The notes beneath the pieces were generated by a model that was given only the letters and a program-made list of their open reading frames with translations, ran no database searches and was not told where the DNA came from. Positions 26,460 through 35,414 of a DNA stretch of 64,000 bases are shown here, piece by piece. Each line of letters opens with the position of its first letter. Within the stretch, counting starts at the first letter, position 1. The position numbers and the translations under genes were made by a program. This DNA comes from SZUA-430 sp965227535 (GTDB lineage: Bacteria; Pseudomonadota; Alphaproteobacteria; Micropepsales; Micropepsaceae): assembly GCA_965227535.1 (NCBI GenBank), contig OZ245761.1, forward strand, positions 4,650,001-4,714,000, written 5' to 3'.

Positions 26460-26825
26460 TCAGCCCTGACGGCGCGCCGCGATCTTGCGGCAAAGCTCCT
26501 GCTGACGTTCCACGCGCGGCTGCTCGACGTTGCGGCCGTCTTGGATATGCTTAGGGCCGCTCTCGGCCTGCGCCAAGCATTGCGACAGCAGCACTTCCGT
26601 CTTCTCCGACGTCAGCCAACGCGAACACGCCGCCGACATCAGATCGCGATGCGCTTCAATAGTGGGACGCAGCGTCGGCGCCAAACGCCACGCGCGCTCA
26701 TGGCTATGCGAAGCTTCGCGCGAACACTGCGCGACCAGACTGTCCAAACCCGACGGCGTCGCCGAAGCCTGAGGCGCTACGCCAAATAGAGCCACCGCCA
26801 CCGCGAGAACTGCAATCTTCTTCAT
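26460..26825 (-). CDS. Small secreted protein, unknown
   Basis: A 121-residue protein with a clear signal peptide (MKKIAVLAVAVALFGVAPQASA) and a helical, Arg-rich mature part with four cysteines (QCSREA, SAACSRW, SQCLAQ, ELCRKI) that could form two disulfides in the periplasm. I do not recognise a family. The ATG at 26825 has a GGGGAG site. It converges with the six-span membrane protein gene, 31 bases apart. Confidence 0.65.
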   Translation of the reverse strand: MKKIAVLAVAVALFGVAPQASATPSGLDSLVAQCSREASHSHERAWRLAPTLRPTIEAHRDLMSAACSRWLTSEKTEVLLSQCLAQAESGPKHIQDGRNVEQPRVERQQELCRKIAARRQG

Positions 26826-26955
26826 GCGAAATCTCCCCGTCTGTCCCAACGCGGCACGCAATTCGGACGCGCGCGCCGCCTCGCGAAGGGCGGTTGCAGG
26901 GGCCGTGCCTATGAAGAAGATAAAAGGCAGCCGTGATTAACGACCGCGTCGCCGC

Positions 26956-27960
26956 TTAACCGAACGCTTCCGGATAGGCCGACAGCGCCGCCGTCCCGCC
27001 GGTGTGCAGGAACACGACCGTCTGATCGCGCGTGAACTTGCCGTTGCGCACATGTCCGATCAGCGCGGCCATCGCCTTGCCGCTGTAAACCGGGTCGAGC
27101 AGCAATCCTTCCGTTCGCGCCGTTAGCATCACCGCCTCGCGCATCGCATCGGAAGGCAGGCCGTAACCCTCACCCTGATAGCCGTCGATCACATGCACAC
27201 GCTTCGACACGTCCAGCAGCGGCACGCCGACGTGATGCAGCGTCTCCAACGCCAGCGCGTGAACAGCACTGGCGATATCCGCGCCATGCTTCTTGTAGAC
27301 GTTCACGCCCATGATCCGCGTCGCGCTATCGGCCAACGTCGCGCCCGCGATCAGACCCGCCTGCGTGCCGCCGCTCGATGAGCCGAACACGATCGCATCG
27401 ACCGCAAGTTCCATCGCGAGCGCTTGCGCCTCGATCTCGTCGAACGCATCGATATAGCCGAGCGAGCCCACCGCGTTCGACCCGCCGATCGGCACGACAT
27501 AAACGCCGCGTCCGGCCTTCGCATGCGCGTCTGCCACCGCCTGAAACGCCTCGCTCGCACGCCGGTCATCCTTCACGAGATGAACGCGCGCGCCGAGCAA
27601 GAGGTCGTAGAGCACATTGCCCGACCCGCGATAAGCGGCGCTGTTCAACGGCACCATCTCGATCAAAATCAAATCGCACGGCAGCCCGAACTTCGCCGCC
27701 GCCGCCGCGGTCTGCCGTGCATGGTTCGACTGCACTGCGCCGAAGGTGACGATGGCGCCCGCGCCTTTCTCAAGCGCCTCACCCATCAGAAACTCAAGCT
27801 TGCGCGTCTTGTTCCCGCCGCTCGCCAACCCCGTGCAATCGTCGCGCTTCACCAGAAGGGTAGGGCAGTCCGGCCCGAGCGCGGCGCGCAATCGGTCCAT
27901 CCGCTCCAACGGAGTCGGCAAATGACCCAAAGACGTGCGCGGAAAGCCGGTCAAATCCAT
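26956..27960 (-). CDS. D-cysteine desulfhydrase / ACC deaminase family PLP enzyme
   Basis: A 334-residue fold-type II PLP enzyme. KRDDCTGLASGGNKTRKLEFL contains the PLP-binding Lys near residue 51, GAVQSNHARQTAAAAA binds the substrate carboxylate, and GSSSGGTQAGL is the phosphate-binding loop. These features fit D-cysteine desulfhydrase (pyruvate + H2S + NH3 from D-cysteine) or 1-aminocyclopropane-1-carboxylate deaminase; the two cannot be separated by eye, and the desulfhydrase reading is commoner outside plant-associated species. It diverges from the iron-protein fusion gene, with 82 bases between. Confidence 0.88.
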   Translation of the reverse strand: MDLTGFPRTSLGHLPTPLERMDRLRAALGPDCPTLLVKRDDCTGLASGGNKTRKLEFLMGEALEKGAGAIVTFGAVQSNHARQTAAAAAKFGLPCDLILIEMVPLNSAAYRGSGNVLYDLLLGARVHLVKDDRRASEAFQAVADAHAKAGRGVYVVPIGGSNAVGSLGYIDAFDEIEAQALAMELAVDAIVFGSSSGGTQAGLIAGATLADSATRIMGVNVYKKHGADIASAVHALALETLHHVGVPLLDVSKRVHVIDGYQGEGYGLPSDAMREAVMLTARTEGLLLDPVYSGKAMAALIGHVRNGKFTRDQTVVFLHTGGTAALSAYPEAFG

Positions 27961-28042
27961 CGTGTTCTCTCGAGAAAAAATTCGCCAGTGGAGCAGGACG
28001 GGCGGCTATGGCATTCATGCACCCGAAACCGAAGCAGAGCAT

Positions 28043-29986
28043 ATGACCGACAACATCGTCGTCCAAGACCGCGAAGAACTGATCTTCCTGCTCTGCGAGG
28101 CCGCGGAGTTCGAGCACGCGGTCATGTGCATGTATCTCTACACGATGTGGTCGCTCAAGCGCAGCGAAGCCGAAGGCGTCACGCGCGACGAACTGGCCGC
28201 GATCGAACGCTGGCGCGGCTCGCTCCGCCAAGTCGCGCGCGAAGAGATGTTGCACCTCGCGCTCGTGAACAACACGCTCTCCGCGTTGGGCGCTGCGCCG
28301 CATCTATGGAAACCGGAATTCCCCGTTCGCCCCGGTCACTTCCCGGCCGATGTTGTGATGAAGCTGAGCCGCTTCTCGGCCGAGGCGATCGACCACTTCC
28401 TCTACATCGAACGCCCTGAAGGCCTGGACCTGAGAGACGGGAAGGGCTTCGACCACAAAGACCACTACCACCGCGCCGCGCGCCCCGACCTGCTGTCGCC
28501 GACGCCGCAAGACTACGTGAGCCAGGGCCACCTCTATCACGGCATCCTGAACGGTCTCGGCTTCCTCGCGAACCGCTGCGGCGAAGAGAAGATCTTCGTC
28601 GGCCATGCGGAGGCGCAAGTCGCGGGCGCTGAGTTCGGCTTACCCGGCCTCTTCAAAGTCACCGACCTCGCGTCGGCCAAACGCGCCATCGAAGAGATCG
28701 TGACCCAAGGCGAAGGCGCGCCCGCCCACAACGAAAACTCGCACTACGCGCGCTTCGAGGCGATCAAGAACGAACTCGCCGCCCTGCGCAGAGCAAACCC
28801 ATCGTTCGAACCCGCACGCCCGGCGGCGACGAACCCAACACTCGCCGACGTGCAAGACCGCCCGGACCTGACGCGCATCGAGAACAGCCTCGCCGCGAAA
28901 ACGGTGGACCTCGGCAACGCCGTGTACGCGCTGATGATGCGCACGCTGGCGCAAGTCTTCTCGCCCGCGCCCCTACCCAACGAACTGCGCATCGGCCTCG
29001 CCGTAGGCTCGACGGAGCTGATGTACGCGCTGCAAATGGTGGGCGAGGCCGCGACGCGTCTGCCCGCACGCGCCGACGGCACGACCGGCGGCGTCACGTT
29101 CTCGCTCCCGCGCTCCGCCGGTCAACTCGTGCAAAGCTGCGCCGGCCAAATCCTGAGCGAACGCACGCGCGAGTTGGGCGTCGCCGCCACTGCGCTCGAA
29201 GGCCCCGCCAAACTCGCCGGTGTCGGCGCACGCCTCACCGCACTCGCCGGGCGCTTCGACGACCTCCACGAGCGCTACGAGAAACACATCTCGCTCAGCG
29301 TCGACCAAACCGCCCGCGTCTTAGCGCCGGCGAAACAGCCGAAAGTCGAAGCGACTGACGACCCGAACGTCGCGCACACCAAAGACGTCACCATCCGCTT
29401 CAACACCAAGCGCTGCATCCACTCGCGCCACTGCGTGCTGGAAGCCCCGACGGTGTTCCGCGCCAACACGCCGGGCCAATGGCTCCACCCGGAGACGACA
29501 AGCGTCGACCACATCGTCCGCGTCGCGCACAACTGCCCGTCCGGCGCCATCACGTTCGAACGTCACGACGGCGGCCCGCAAGAAAAAGCGCCCGACGTCA
29601 ACGTCATTCGCATCCGCGAAAACGGCCCTTATGCCGTGATGGCCGACGTCGCAATGACCGGCGACGCCTTCACGCGCGCCACGCTGTGCCGCTGCGGCCA
29701 GTCGAAGAACAAACCCTTCTGCGACAACAGCCACATCAAAGCGGGCTTCACCGCCACCGGCGAACCACCATCGACGGAAAGCGACCCGCTAGAATTCCGC
29801 GGCGGTCAACTCAGCGTCGACCCACTCCTCGACGGCCCACTGCAAATCATGGGCAACGTCGAAATCTGCGCCGGCACCGGCCGCACCGTCATCCGCGCGC
29901 AGAACGCCAGGCTCTGCCGCTGCGGCGGCTCATCGACCAAGCCGTTCTGCGACGGCACCCACGCCCGCATCGGCTTCAAGAGCTGA
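28043..29986 (+). CDS. Ferritin-like + divergent 4Fe-4S + two CDGSH domain fusion
   Basis: A 647-residue multi-module iron protein. Residues about 5-270 resemble the ferritin-like domain of the VioB/RebD iminophenylpyruvate-dimer-synthase family: EFEH at 22-25 and EEMLH at 67-71 look like metal-ligand helices. Residues about 450-510 match the divergent single-cluster 4Fe-4S domain (CIHSRHC at 458-464, HNCPSGAI with Cys 498). Two CDGSH-type 2Fe-2S motifs follow: C549-x-C551...C560...H564, and C625-x-C627...C636...H640. It should be cytoplasmic and redox-active, but I know no reaction for it. No chromopyrrolate-pathway genes are nearby. The frame is open from 27935; the ATG at 28043 begins the recognisable domain. 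Confidence 0.8.
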   Translation: MTDNIVVQDREELIFLLCEAAEFEHAVMCMYLYTMWSLKRSEAEGVTRDELAAIERWRGSLRQVAREEMLHLALVNNTLSALGAAPHLWKPEFPVRPGHFPADVVMKLSRFSAEAIDHFLYIERPEGLDLRDGKGFDHKDHYHRAARPDLLSPTPQDYVSQGHLYHGILNGLGFLANRCGEEKIFVGHAEAQVAGAEFGLPGLFKVTDLASAKRAIEEIVTQGEGAPAHNENSHYARFEAIKNELAALRRANPSFEPARPAATNPTLADVQDRPDLTRIENSLAAKTVDLGNAVYALMMRTLAQVFSPAPLPNELRIGLAVGSTELMYALQMVGEAATRLPARADGTTGGVTFSLPRSAGQLVQSCAGQILSERTRELGVAATALEGPAKLAGVGARLTALAGRFDDLHERYEKHISLSVDQTARVLAPAKQPKVEATDDPNVAHTKDVTIRFNTKRCIHSRHCVLEAPTVFRANTPGQWLHPETTSVDHIVRVAHNCPSGAITFERHDGGPQEKAPDVNVIRIRENGPYAVMADVAMTGDAFTRATLCRCGQSKNKPFCDNSHIKAGFTATGEPPSTESDPLEFRGGQLSVDPLLDGPLQIMGNVEICAGTGRTVIRAQNARLCRCGGSSTKPFCDGTHARIGFKS

Positions 29987-30047
29987 CAGCTTTCTCAAGC
30001 GATGCTTGCGCGTAGACTCACGCAAGTGAGTCGCCGGAGCCTCCCGC

Positions 30048-30635
30048 ATGGCCGAAAGCATTAGCCTGGAATGCGCGCACTATCGTTTGCGCGCCATGAC
30101 CGCCGCTGACGCGCGGCTCGATTGGGGCAGCTGGCTTGCCAACCCCACGACCTCACGCCTGCTGAACGCCGCGCCGCGCGCGATGAATGAGGCCGAACGC
30201 ACTGCCTACATCGCCCGCTTCGACGGCCGAACCTGCCACCTTCTCGGCATCTGGGAGAAGGAGACCGAAGCCTTCATCGGCTTCTGGGCCATCTACGTCG
30301 ACCAGCCGCGCCGCGAATTCCTGCTCAACGTCGTGGTCGGCGACCTCGGCGCGCGGGCGAAGGGGGCACAGAACGACACCTGCGATCTGATCTACGACCA
30401 CTTCTTCAACCGCCTCGACATGGCCGCCGTCCGCTGCACGGTGTCCGACCGCAACGCCAAGATGATCGACCACCTAACCCGCCGCCGCTGGACCCACGTC
30501 GGCACGACGGTCAAACCCGGCAGCCCACCCGCCACAATCCACGCCTTCCGCCTCAGCCGCGAAGACTGGCGCGCCCGAAGTGAACCGGGCTGGCAAGAAG
30601 CCCCGGGCCGGCCGCTCGACAAGAAGGCTGGCTGA
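30048..30635 (+). CDS. GNAT family N-acetyltransferase
   Basis: A 195-residue acetyltransferase of the RimJ/RimL-like branch. YRLRAMTAADARL opens the fold, an acceptor-strand region GFWAIYVDQPRREFLLNVVVGD precedes the acetyl-CoA pocket, and VRCTVSDRNAKMIDHLTRRRW is the usual C-terminal helix-strand where a side chain activates the CoA. The typical Q/RxxGxG/A loop is weak here (LGARAKGAQNDTC). Substrate unknown. It ends 8 bases before the stop of the converging ZntB-like gene. Confidence 0.78.
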   Translation: MAESISLECAHYRLRAMTAADARLDWGSWLANPTTSRLLNAAPRAMNEAERTAYIARFDGRTCHLLGIWEKETEAFIGFWAIYVDQPRREFLLNVVVGDLGARAKGAQNDTCDLIYDHFFNRLDMAAVRCTVSDRNAKMIDHLTRRRWTHVGTTVKPGSPPATIHAFRLSREDWRARSEPGWQEAPGRPLDKKAG

Positions 30636-30643
30636 TCCGCGCC

Positions 30644-31669
30644 TCAAAACCACTTCGTCCACCGGAAGAGCGCGATCTCCACCACGATGATCAGCGCCAG
30701 GATCCACAACAGCACCCAGAACGCATCCGGATCGCCCGCGAACGGAATCCCGCCGAGGCTCACGCCGAACAGCGACGTCACAAAACTCAGCGGCAACATT
30801 ACCGCCGCGACCACCGTCAGCACATAGGAATTCCGGTTCTGCCGTTCCGTCAGCCGGTTCAGCACCTCGTCCTGCACCACGCTCGCGCGCTCACGGATCG
30901 AGTCCAGTTCTTCGACATACCGCGTCGTCTCATCCGCCAGTTCTCGAAAATGCGCCGAGTCGATCGCGTCCAGCATCTCGTGCCGCTCGCCGGTCAGCCG
31001 CGCCATCGCTTCGCGCTGCGGCGCCAGATGCCGGCGGAGCGAGATCGCGCGCCGCCGCGCATGGGCAAGCTCTTCGCGCACCTTCCCCATGTCGCCGGCC
31101 ACGACCTGCTCCTCGAGCCCGTCCACCGCATCCGACAACTCGTCGACGACATGGCCCACGCGCGACAACAACGCCTGCGCCAATTCGAACAGACAGTCGA
31201 TCTCGTCCTTAGGCCCCGTGCCGCGCGACAAACGCGCCTGCACATCGCGCGTCGCCATCGAACGCCGCGCCCGCGACGTGATGATCCGCCGCTTCTGAAT
31301 CCAAATGCGCAGCGAAATCATGTCCTCGGGCTCCGCGCCCGGGTTGAAGTTCACGCCGCGCAGATTGACGATCAGCCCCTGTCCCTGCGGCGTTACGCGC
31401 GGCCGCGTATCGGCGGCGAGCAGCGCGTCCACCACCACCTCGTCCAGCCCTGCCTCATGCCGGATGTAGTGGTCGGAATCGTCCTTGGTGCGGTTCAAGT
31501 GAACCCACAGCACCCCGCGCTCCGGCGTCCACGCCCGCACGTCGGCCCACTCCACCTCCCGCGCGCCGCCCTTACCGTCGAGCAATAGCCCGCTGATCAG
31601 GCCGTCATGCTCGTCATCCGCGCCAGCCGTCAGCAGCCCTTGGATCCGCGCCTCGATTTGGTCCTGCAA
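30644..31669 (-). CDS. CorA/ZntB-type metal ion transporter
   Basis: A 341-residue inner-membrane channel-like transporter with two C-terminal helices. The large cytoplasmic domain contains VLWVHLNRT and a long helical stalk. The first helix ends with SLFGVSLGGIP, where CorA proteins have GMN; a GVN/GVS-type signature with GGIP is typical of the ZntB branch, which moves zinc with protons. The frame has no ATG before residue 200, so TTG at 31669 is taken as start; in-frame TAG lies just upstream. It diverges from the HDAC-like gene. Confidence 0.85.
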   Translation of the reverse strand: MQDQIEARIQGLLTAGADDEHDGLISGLLLDGKGGAREVEWADVRAWTPERGVLWVHLNRTKDDSDHYIRHEAGLDEVVVDALLAADTRPRVTPQGQGLIVNLRGVNFNPGAEPEDMISLRIWIQKRRIITSRARRSMATRDVQARLSRGTGPKDEIDCLFELAQALLSRVGHVVDELSDAVDGLEEQVVAGDMGKVREELAHARRRAISLRRHLAPQREAMARLTGERHEMLDAIDSAHFRELADETTRYVEELDSIRERASVVQDEVLNRLTERQNRNSYVLTVVAAVMLPLSFVTSLFGVSLGGIPFAGDPDAFWVLLWILALIIVVEIALFRWTKWF

Positions 31670-31720
31670 TCTTAGTCTCTTCGCTTGCCGCGCGGCCCGC
31701 CATGGCTGAAACTAGATCCC

Positions 31721-32650
31721 ATGACCACCGCTTTGTTCACGCATTCCGCGTGCTTGTACCACGAAACCCCGCCCGGCCACCCGGAGTCGTCCGACCGTCT
31801 GCGCGCCGTCCTCCACGCGCTGGAGGGTGAGGCGTTTCAGTTTCTCGCCCGCGAAGAGGCACCGCCGGCAGCGCGCGAAGAACTCGCCCGCGTCCACCCG
31901 ACGTTCTATGTCGACGCGGTGCTGGGCGCCGTGCCGCAAACCGGCTACGCCTCACTCGACCCCGACACGCATGTGTCACCGGGATCAGGCGAAGCAGCCC
32001 TGCGCGCAGCCGGCGCTGTGGTCGCCGCCGTCGATCGCGTCATGTCGGGCAAGATCACCAACGCCTTCTGCGCCGTGCGCCCGCCCGGCCACCACGCAGA
32101 GCCGACGCGCGCGATGGGCTTTTGCATCTTCAACAACGTGGCGGTCGGCGCACTGCACGCCCGCGCGCGCCACGGCCTGCGCCGCATCGCCGTCGTCGAC
32201 TTCGACGTCCACCACGGCAACGGCACGCAGTCGATGTTCGAAGAGGACGGCGAACTCTTCTTCGCCTCCAGCCACCAAGCGCCGCTCTATCCCGGCACCG
32301 GCCGCCCGCAAGAACGGGGCAGGGCGAACAACATCGTCAACGCCACACTCGACCCCGGCGACGGCGGCCACGAATTCCGCCAAGCCTGGGACAACACCGT
32401 CCTACCGCACCTCGAAGCCTTCAACCCGGATTTCATCCTCATCAGCGCAGGCTTCGACGCCCACCGCCGAGACCCCCTCGCCAACCTAAACCTGACCGAA
32501 GCCGACTACGCTTGGGTAACAGAAAGGGTCTGCGCGATCGCCAAAGCCAAATGCGCCGGCCGCGTCGTTTCGACCCTCGAAGGCGGCTACGACCTCAAGG
32601 CGTTGGCGGACTCCAGCGTCGCCCACGTGAAGGCGCTGATGGCGGCGTAA
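31721..32650 (+). CDS. Histone deacetylase-like amidohydrolase
   Basis: A 309-residue zinc hydrolase of the arginase/deacetylase fold. RPPGHHAE holds the tandem active-site histidines (124-125); DFDVHHGNGTQ gives the zinc ligands Asp160/Asp162 and His164, ISAGFDAH the last Asp, and LEGGYDL the transition-state Tyr region. Bacterial members deacetylate acetyl-polyamines, acetoin-related or other small acyl amides. In many Rhizobiales I recall such a gene next to xseB; here xseB is 14 kb away. The ATG at 31721 gives the standard N-terminus TALFTHSACLYHETPPGHPE. Confidence 0.92.
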   Translation: MTTALFTHSACLYHETPPGHPESSDRLRAVLHALEGEAFQFLAREEAPPAAREELARVHPTFYVDAVLGAVPQTGYASLDPDTHVSPGSGEAALRAAGAVVAAVDRVMSGKITNAFCAVRPPGHHAEPTRAMGFCIFNNVAVGALHARARHGLRRIAVVDFDVHHGNGTQSMFEEDGELFFASSHQAPLYPGTGRPQERGRANNIVNATLDPGDGGHEFRQAWDNTVLPHLEAFNPDFILISAGFDAHRRDPLANLNLTEADYAWVTERVCAIAKAKCAGRVVSTLEGGYDLKALADSSVAHVKALMAA

Positions 32651-32969
32651 GCGAGGGAAAGGCCCTCGGCCTGCCGTACCCGCTCTCGCACTGGGTATCC
32701 GAAACGCGGCGAATTTGTTTGGCAACGCGACGTCCGTATACGGAATAATGCCAAGCGCAGCGCGCGACGGCGCTGCTGCTCAACCAGCGGCTGCCAGATC
32801 TGTTGCGCCGAGAATAGATTTAATCTCGTCTCCGACTTGTCTTTGAGTGTCGAAGAAGAGACGCTCGCCTTCAGTGTCGAGCATCCGCGATTCGTAACGG
32901 GCTTGGCCGACGTGGAAGGCGCCATTCCACGTGTGCATCAGGATATTGAAGCCGGTTGAGGTCGTCCGC
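32651..32969. other. Intergenic region, possibly containing a small minus-strand gene
   Basis: Between the HDAC-like and M23 genes there is no large gene. The right part carries the doubtful 63-codon minus frame listed separately. The left part (32651-32779) shows no promoter or repeat I can support. Confidence 0.4.
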
Positions 32970-32971
32970 AT
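32780..32971 (-). CDS. Possible small protein, unknown
   Basis: A 63-residue frame beginning MRTTSTGFNILMHTWNGAFH and continuing VGQARYESRMLDTEGERLFF to a helical tail. Its amino-acid make-up looks protein-like and its codons are mostly C/G-ending, but no ribosome site is clear. Its ATG and the ATG of the divergent M23 gene share the palindrome GCATGC (32968-32973), so the two genes would start on top of each other. An inner start at the second Met is possible. Doubtful. Confidence 0.35.
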   Translation of the reverse strand: MRTTSTGFNILMHTWNGAFHVGQARYESRMLDTEGERLFFDTQRQVGDEIKSILGATDLAAAG

Positions 32972-34298
32972 GCCCAACGCGCGCGTGGCTGGTGTTGTTT
33001 CGTTTGCCCAACGGCTATTCCCGCACCGCCAGTTCTATTTGCGCACGCGCGGGTCGGTGCAGTTCTTTGAGTTCAGCCCGGCCTTCCAAATAAGTGTTTT
33101 GATCGGAACGGTGCTGGCGGTGCTCTGGGTGGCCTACGCCTCGGTCGTGGTTGTCTTCAAAGAGCAACTCATCACCGCAAAGGATTCGCGCTACGCGACC
33201 ATGCAGGCGGCCTACAACAGCAAGGTCGCGCAGATGCAGGACGCCCACGACGAATTAAGTGGGTTACTGGTGTTGGCCGAAGAGCGTTTTCAAAACGCTA
33301 CCCGCGATCTGTCGCTCAGACACCGTCAGATGACAGCGCTGTTGATGAAAAAGCAGGCTATGGCTAAGCGGCTTCGCGAAGTCCGCCGCCGGGTGGCCAC
33401 GATGTCTGATTATAGCGGACCCGCCCGGACGGCGGTGGCGCCTGAGGACGGCTCGAACACGCTTATGATGCAGTTGTCGCCGGCGGAGCCCGCGCCGCGG
33501 CGAGGCCGGCTGCCGCAAAGCACCGACGACAGCACGCTCATGGTGATTCAGGCGTCCCTGCAAGGTCGAACCAAAAATGCCGTCGTCATGCGCATCGGGC
33601 TTCTCGAAGAGCGGCTTGGCGTCCTTCAGAAGCAGCAGCTGGCGCTTTTGAACGACGTGCAGGAGTCCGTCACCGCCGACATCGAGAAATACACACGCAT
33701 CGTGAAGGTGGCCGGATTGCCGGTGTTTGACGCCTCTCAAGGCGAAATGACGATCAGCCCCGTCGGCGAAGGCGGGCCGATGCGGTCGGGTCCGCTGGAC
33801 TTGCGCTTCGAGCAGGAATTCGCCGAGCTTGAAGATGCCTTCGACCAACTTGACGGCCTCACGACGACGCTCGCGCGCGTGCCGTTGGTGACGCCGATTG
33901 CGAGCGGCTTCTACAGCTCGACGAGCGGCTTCGGCAACCGCATTGATCCATTCAGTGGCCGCTATGCGTTTCATTCGGGCGCCGACCTGGGAAGCACGCA
34001 AGGCACTTCGGTTTTGGCGTCGGCGGCCGGTGTCGTTGTTGTCGCGGGACAACAGGGCGCCTATGGAAACATGGTGGAGATCAATCACGGTCACGGGATA
34101 CGGACGCGCTACGGGCACCTCCAAAAAATTCTCGTAAAGCCCGGCGACGCGGTGCGCTTCCATCAGAAAATCGCCACCGTGGGTTCGACCGGCCGCAGCA
34201 CCGGACCACATCTCCACTACGAGATTTGGGTCAACAATGTGGCCCGCGATCCCACCAAATTCTTCGATGCAGGACGACGTGTTTATAAGAAGCAGTAG
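32970..34298 (+). CDS. Membrane-anchored M23 family metallopeptidase
   Basis: A 442-residue envelope protein. A single N-terminal helix (about 37-58) anchors it, and a long coiled-coil region (about 65-130 and 190-240) extends into the periplasm. The LytM/M23 domain follows: GFGNRIDPFSG, HSGADLG with zinc ligands His335 and Asp339, RYGHL, and HLHYE with His416. All the zinc positions are present, so it should be an active peptidoglycan endopeptidase rather than a degenerate EnvC-type activator. In many alphaproteobacteria such a gene precedes a bactofilin gene; none follows here. Codons are less C-biased than in neighbouring genes. Confidence 0.9.
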   Translation: MPNARVAGVVSFAQRLFPHRQFYLRTRGSVQFFEFSPAFQISVLIGTVLAVLWVAYASVVVVFKEQLITAKDSRYATMQAAYNSKVAQMQDAHDELSGLLVLAEERFQNATRDLSLRHRQMTALLMKKQAMAKRLREVRRRVATMSDYSGPARTAVAPEDGSNTLMMQLSPAEPAPRRGRLPQSTDDSTLMVIQASLQGRTKNAVVMRIGLLEERLGVLQKQQLALLNDVQESVTADIEKYTRIVKVAGLPVFDASQGEMTISPVGEGGPMRSGPLDLRFEQEFAELEDAFDQLDGLTTTLARVPLVTPIASGFYSSTSGFGNRIDPFSGRYAFHSGADLGSTQGTSVLASAAGVVVVAGQQGAYGNMVEINHGHGIRTRYGHLQKILVKPGDAVRFHQKIATVGSTGRSTGPHLHYEIWVNNVARDPTKFFDAGRRVYKKQ

Positions 34299-34585
34299 AG
34301 GACAAACACCGAAACCCCGGCCGCCTTTCGGCAACCGCGCATCAAGGCATATCCCCCCAGCGTTTTCCGTCACGCCAGTCGCGGCGCTTGGCATAACGCG
34401 ACCGAAACAGACGCAGTTCCGCCGCCGCCATCCCCGATTACCTCTCGTGCAAATGTTTCCACCGACAGATTGAAGATGAACGGAGCCGATTCCAGGCAGT
34501 ATTCCGTAGGCTGACGTTTTCGTCACGCAACGAACCGGGGCCAGGTCGTGTTCCGCTTAAACGTAACCAGAGGAAACTCCCCCAA

Positions 34586-35362
34586 ATGAATAGATTTACA
34601 TTGAGCCTCCTTGCCGCCAGCGCCCTGTGCGCGGTCGGCACGGTCGCCGTGTCGGCGCCCGCGCTCGCACGCGACAGAGGCGACAACATAGGCGTCACCG
34701 TCACGTTCGGTGGCGCGGCATTCGGCTACGACGACGGCTATTACGATAGCGACCGCCGCTGGCACCAATGGCGCGACGACGACGAACGCGCCTGGTATGA
34801 ACAGAACAATCGCCAGACCTATTACCGGATGAACCGTGACGACGACCGCGACGACTTCCGCCGCGATTGGCGTGAAGGCCGCCGCGCGGACTGGCGCAAC
34901 GACAGGCGGTCCGACTTCTCCGTCTCGCTGGGCGACGTCGTGTTCGGCTACGAAGACGGCTATTACGACAACGGCCGCCGCTGGCACGACTGGCGCAACG
35001 ACGAAGAGCGTGATTGGTACCGCCAGAACCGCGGACCGACCTATTTCCAGATGGGCCGCTACGACGATCGCGACAACTTCCGCCGCGATTGGCGTGACGG
35101 CAGACGCGCCGACTGGCGTGGCGGCGGCGGCGTAGACTTCGCCATTTCGCTCGGCAACGTCGTGCTCGCCTATTCCGACGGCTATTACGACAACGGCCGC
35201 CGCTGGCACCGCTGGCGCAATAACGACGAGCGTCGCTGGTATCAGCAAAACCGCCGTCAATCATACTATCACATGAGCCGTTACCGCGATCGCGATCGCA
35301 ATCGCCGCGGTTGGCGCGACGGCAGGCGCAACGATTGGCGGCCCACCGGCTACGGGCGCTGA
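34586..35362 (+). CDS. Secreted protein of three tandem Tyr/Arg/Trp-rich repeats
   Basis: A 258-residue protein with a signal peptide (ending SAPALA). The mature part is three tandem copies of a unit of about 73-75 residues. Each unit has a short hydrophobic strand (VSLGDVVFGY or similar), DGYYDNGRRWH.WRND.ER.WY.QNR, Y..M.RYDDRD, then RRDWRDGRRADWR. The first copy is the most diverged. I know no function. Composition (Arg, Asp, Tyr, Trp) is reminiscent of the linker parts of RcnB-like periplasmic proteins. The ATG at 34586 is preceded by AGAGGAAA. A hairpin at 35382-35406 follows. Confidence 0.8.
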   Translation: MNRFTLSLLAASALCAVGTVAVSAPALARDRGDNIGVTVTFGGAAFGYDDGYYDSDRRWHQWRDDDERAWYEQNNRQTYYRMNRDDDRDDFRRDWREGRRADWRNDRRSDFSVSLGDVVFGYEDGYYDNGRRWHDWRNDEERDWYRQNRGPTYFQMGRYDDRDNFRRDWRDGRRADWRGGGGVDFAISLGNVVLAYSDGYYDNGRRWHRWRNNDERRWYQQNRRQSYYHMSRYRDRDRNRRGWRDGRRNDWRPTGYGR

Positions 35363-35381
35363 GTAAGCAAGGTTGTCACGA

Positions 35382-35406
35382 TCCCCGCTGCCGAAAGGCG
35401 GCGGGG
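35382..35406. terminator. GAAA-tetraloop hairpin between convergent genes
   Basis: CCCCGCTGCC pairs with GGCGGCGGGG (one G-U pair) around a GAAA tetraloop. No T-run follows. Lying between the repeat-protein and receiver genes, it is a likely terminator for both. Confidence 0.65.
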
Positions 35407-35414
35407 GACGCCGT

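Noticed and set aside
32970..34298. Bactofilin partner expected after the M23 gene
   Set aside because: The next gene (34586) is a signal-peptide repeat protein; no bactofilin-like sequence is present.
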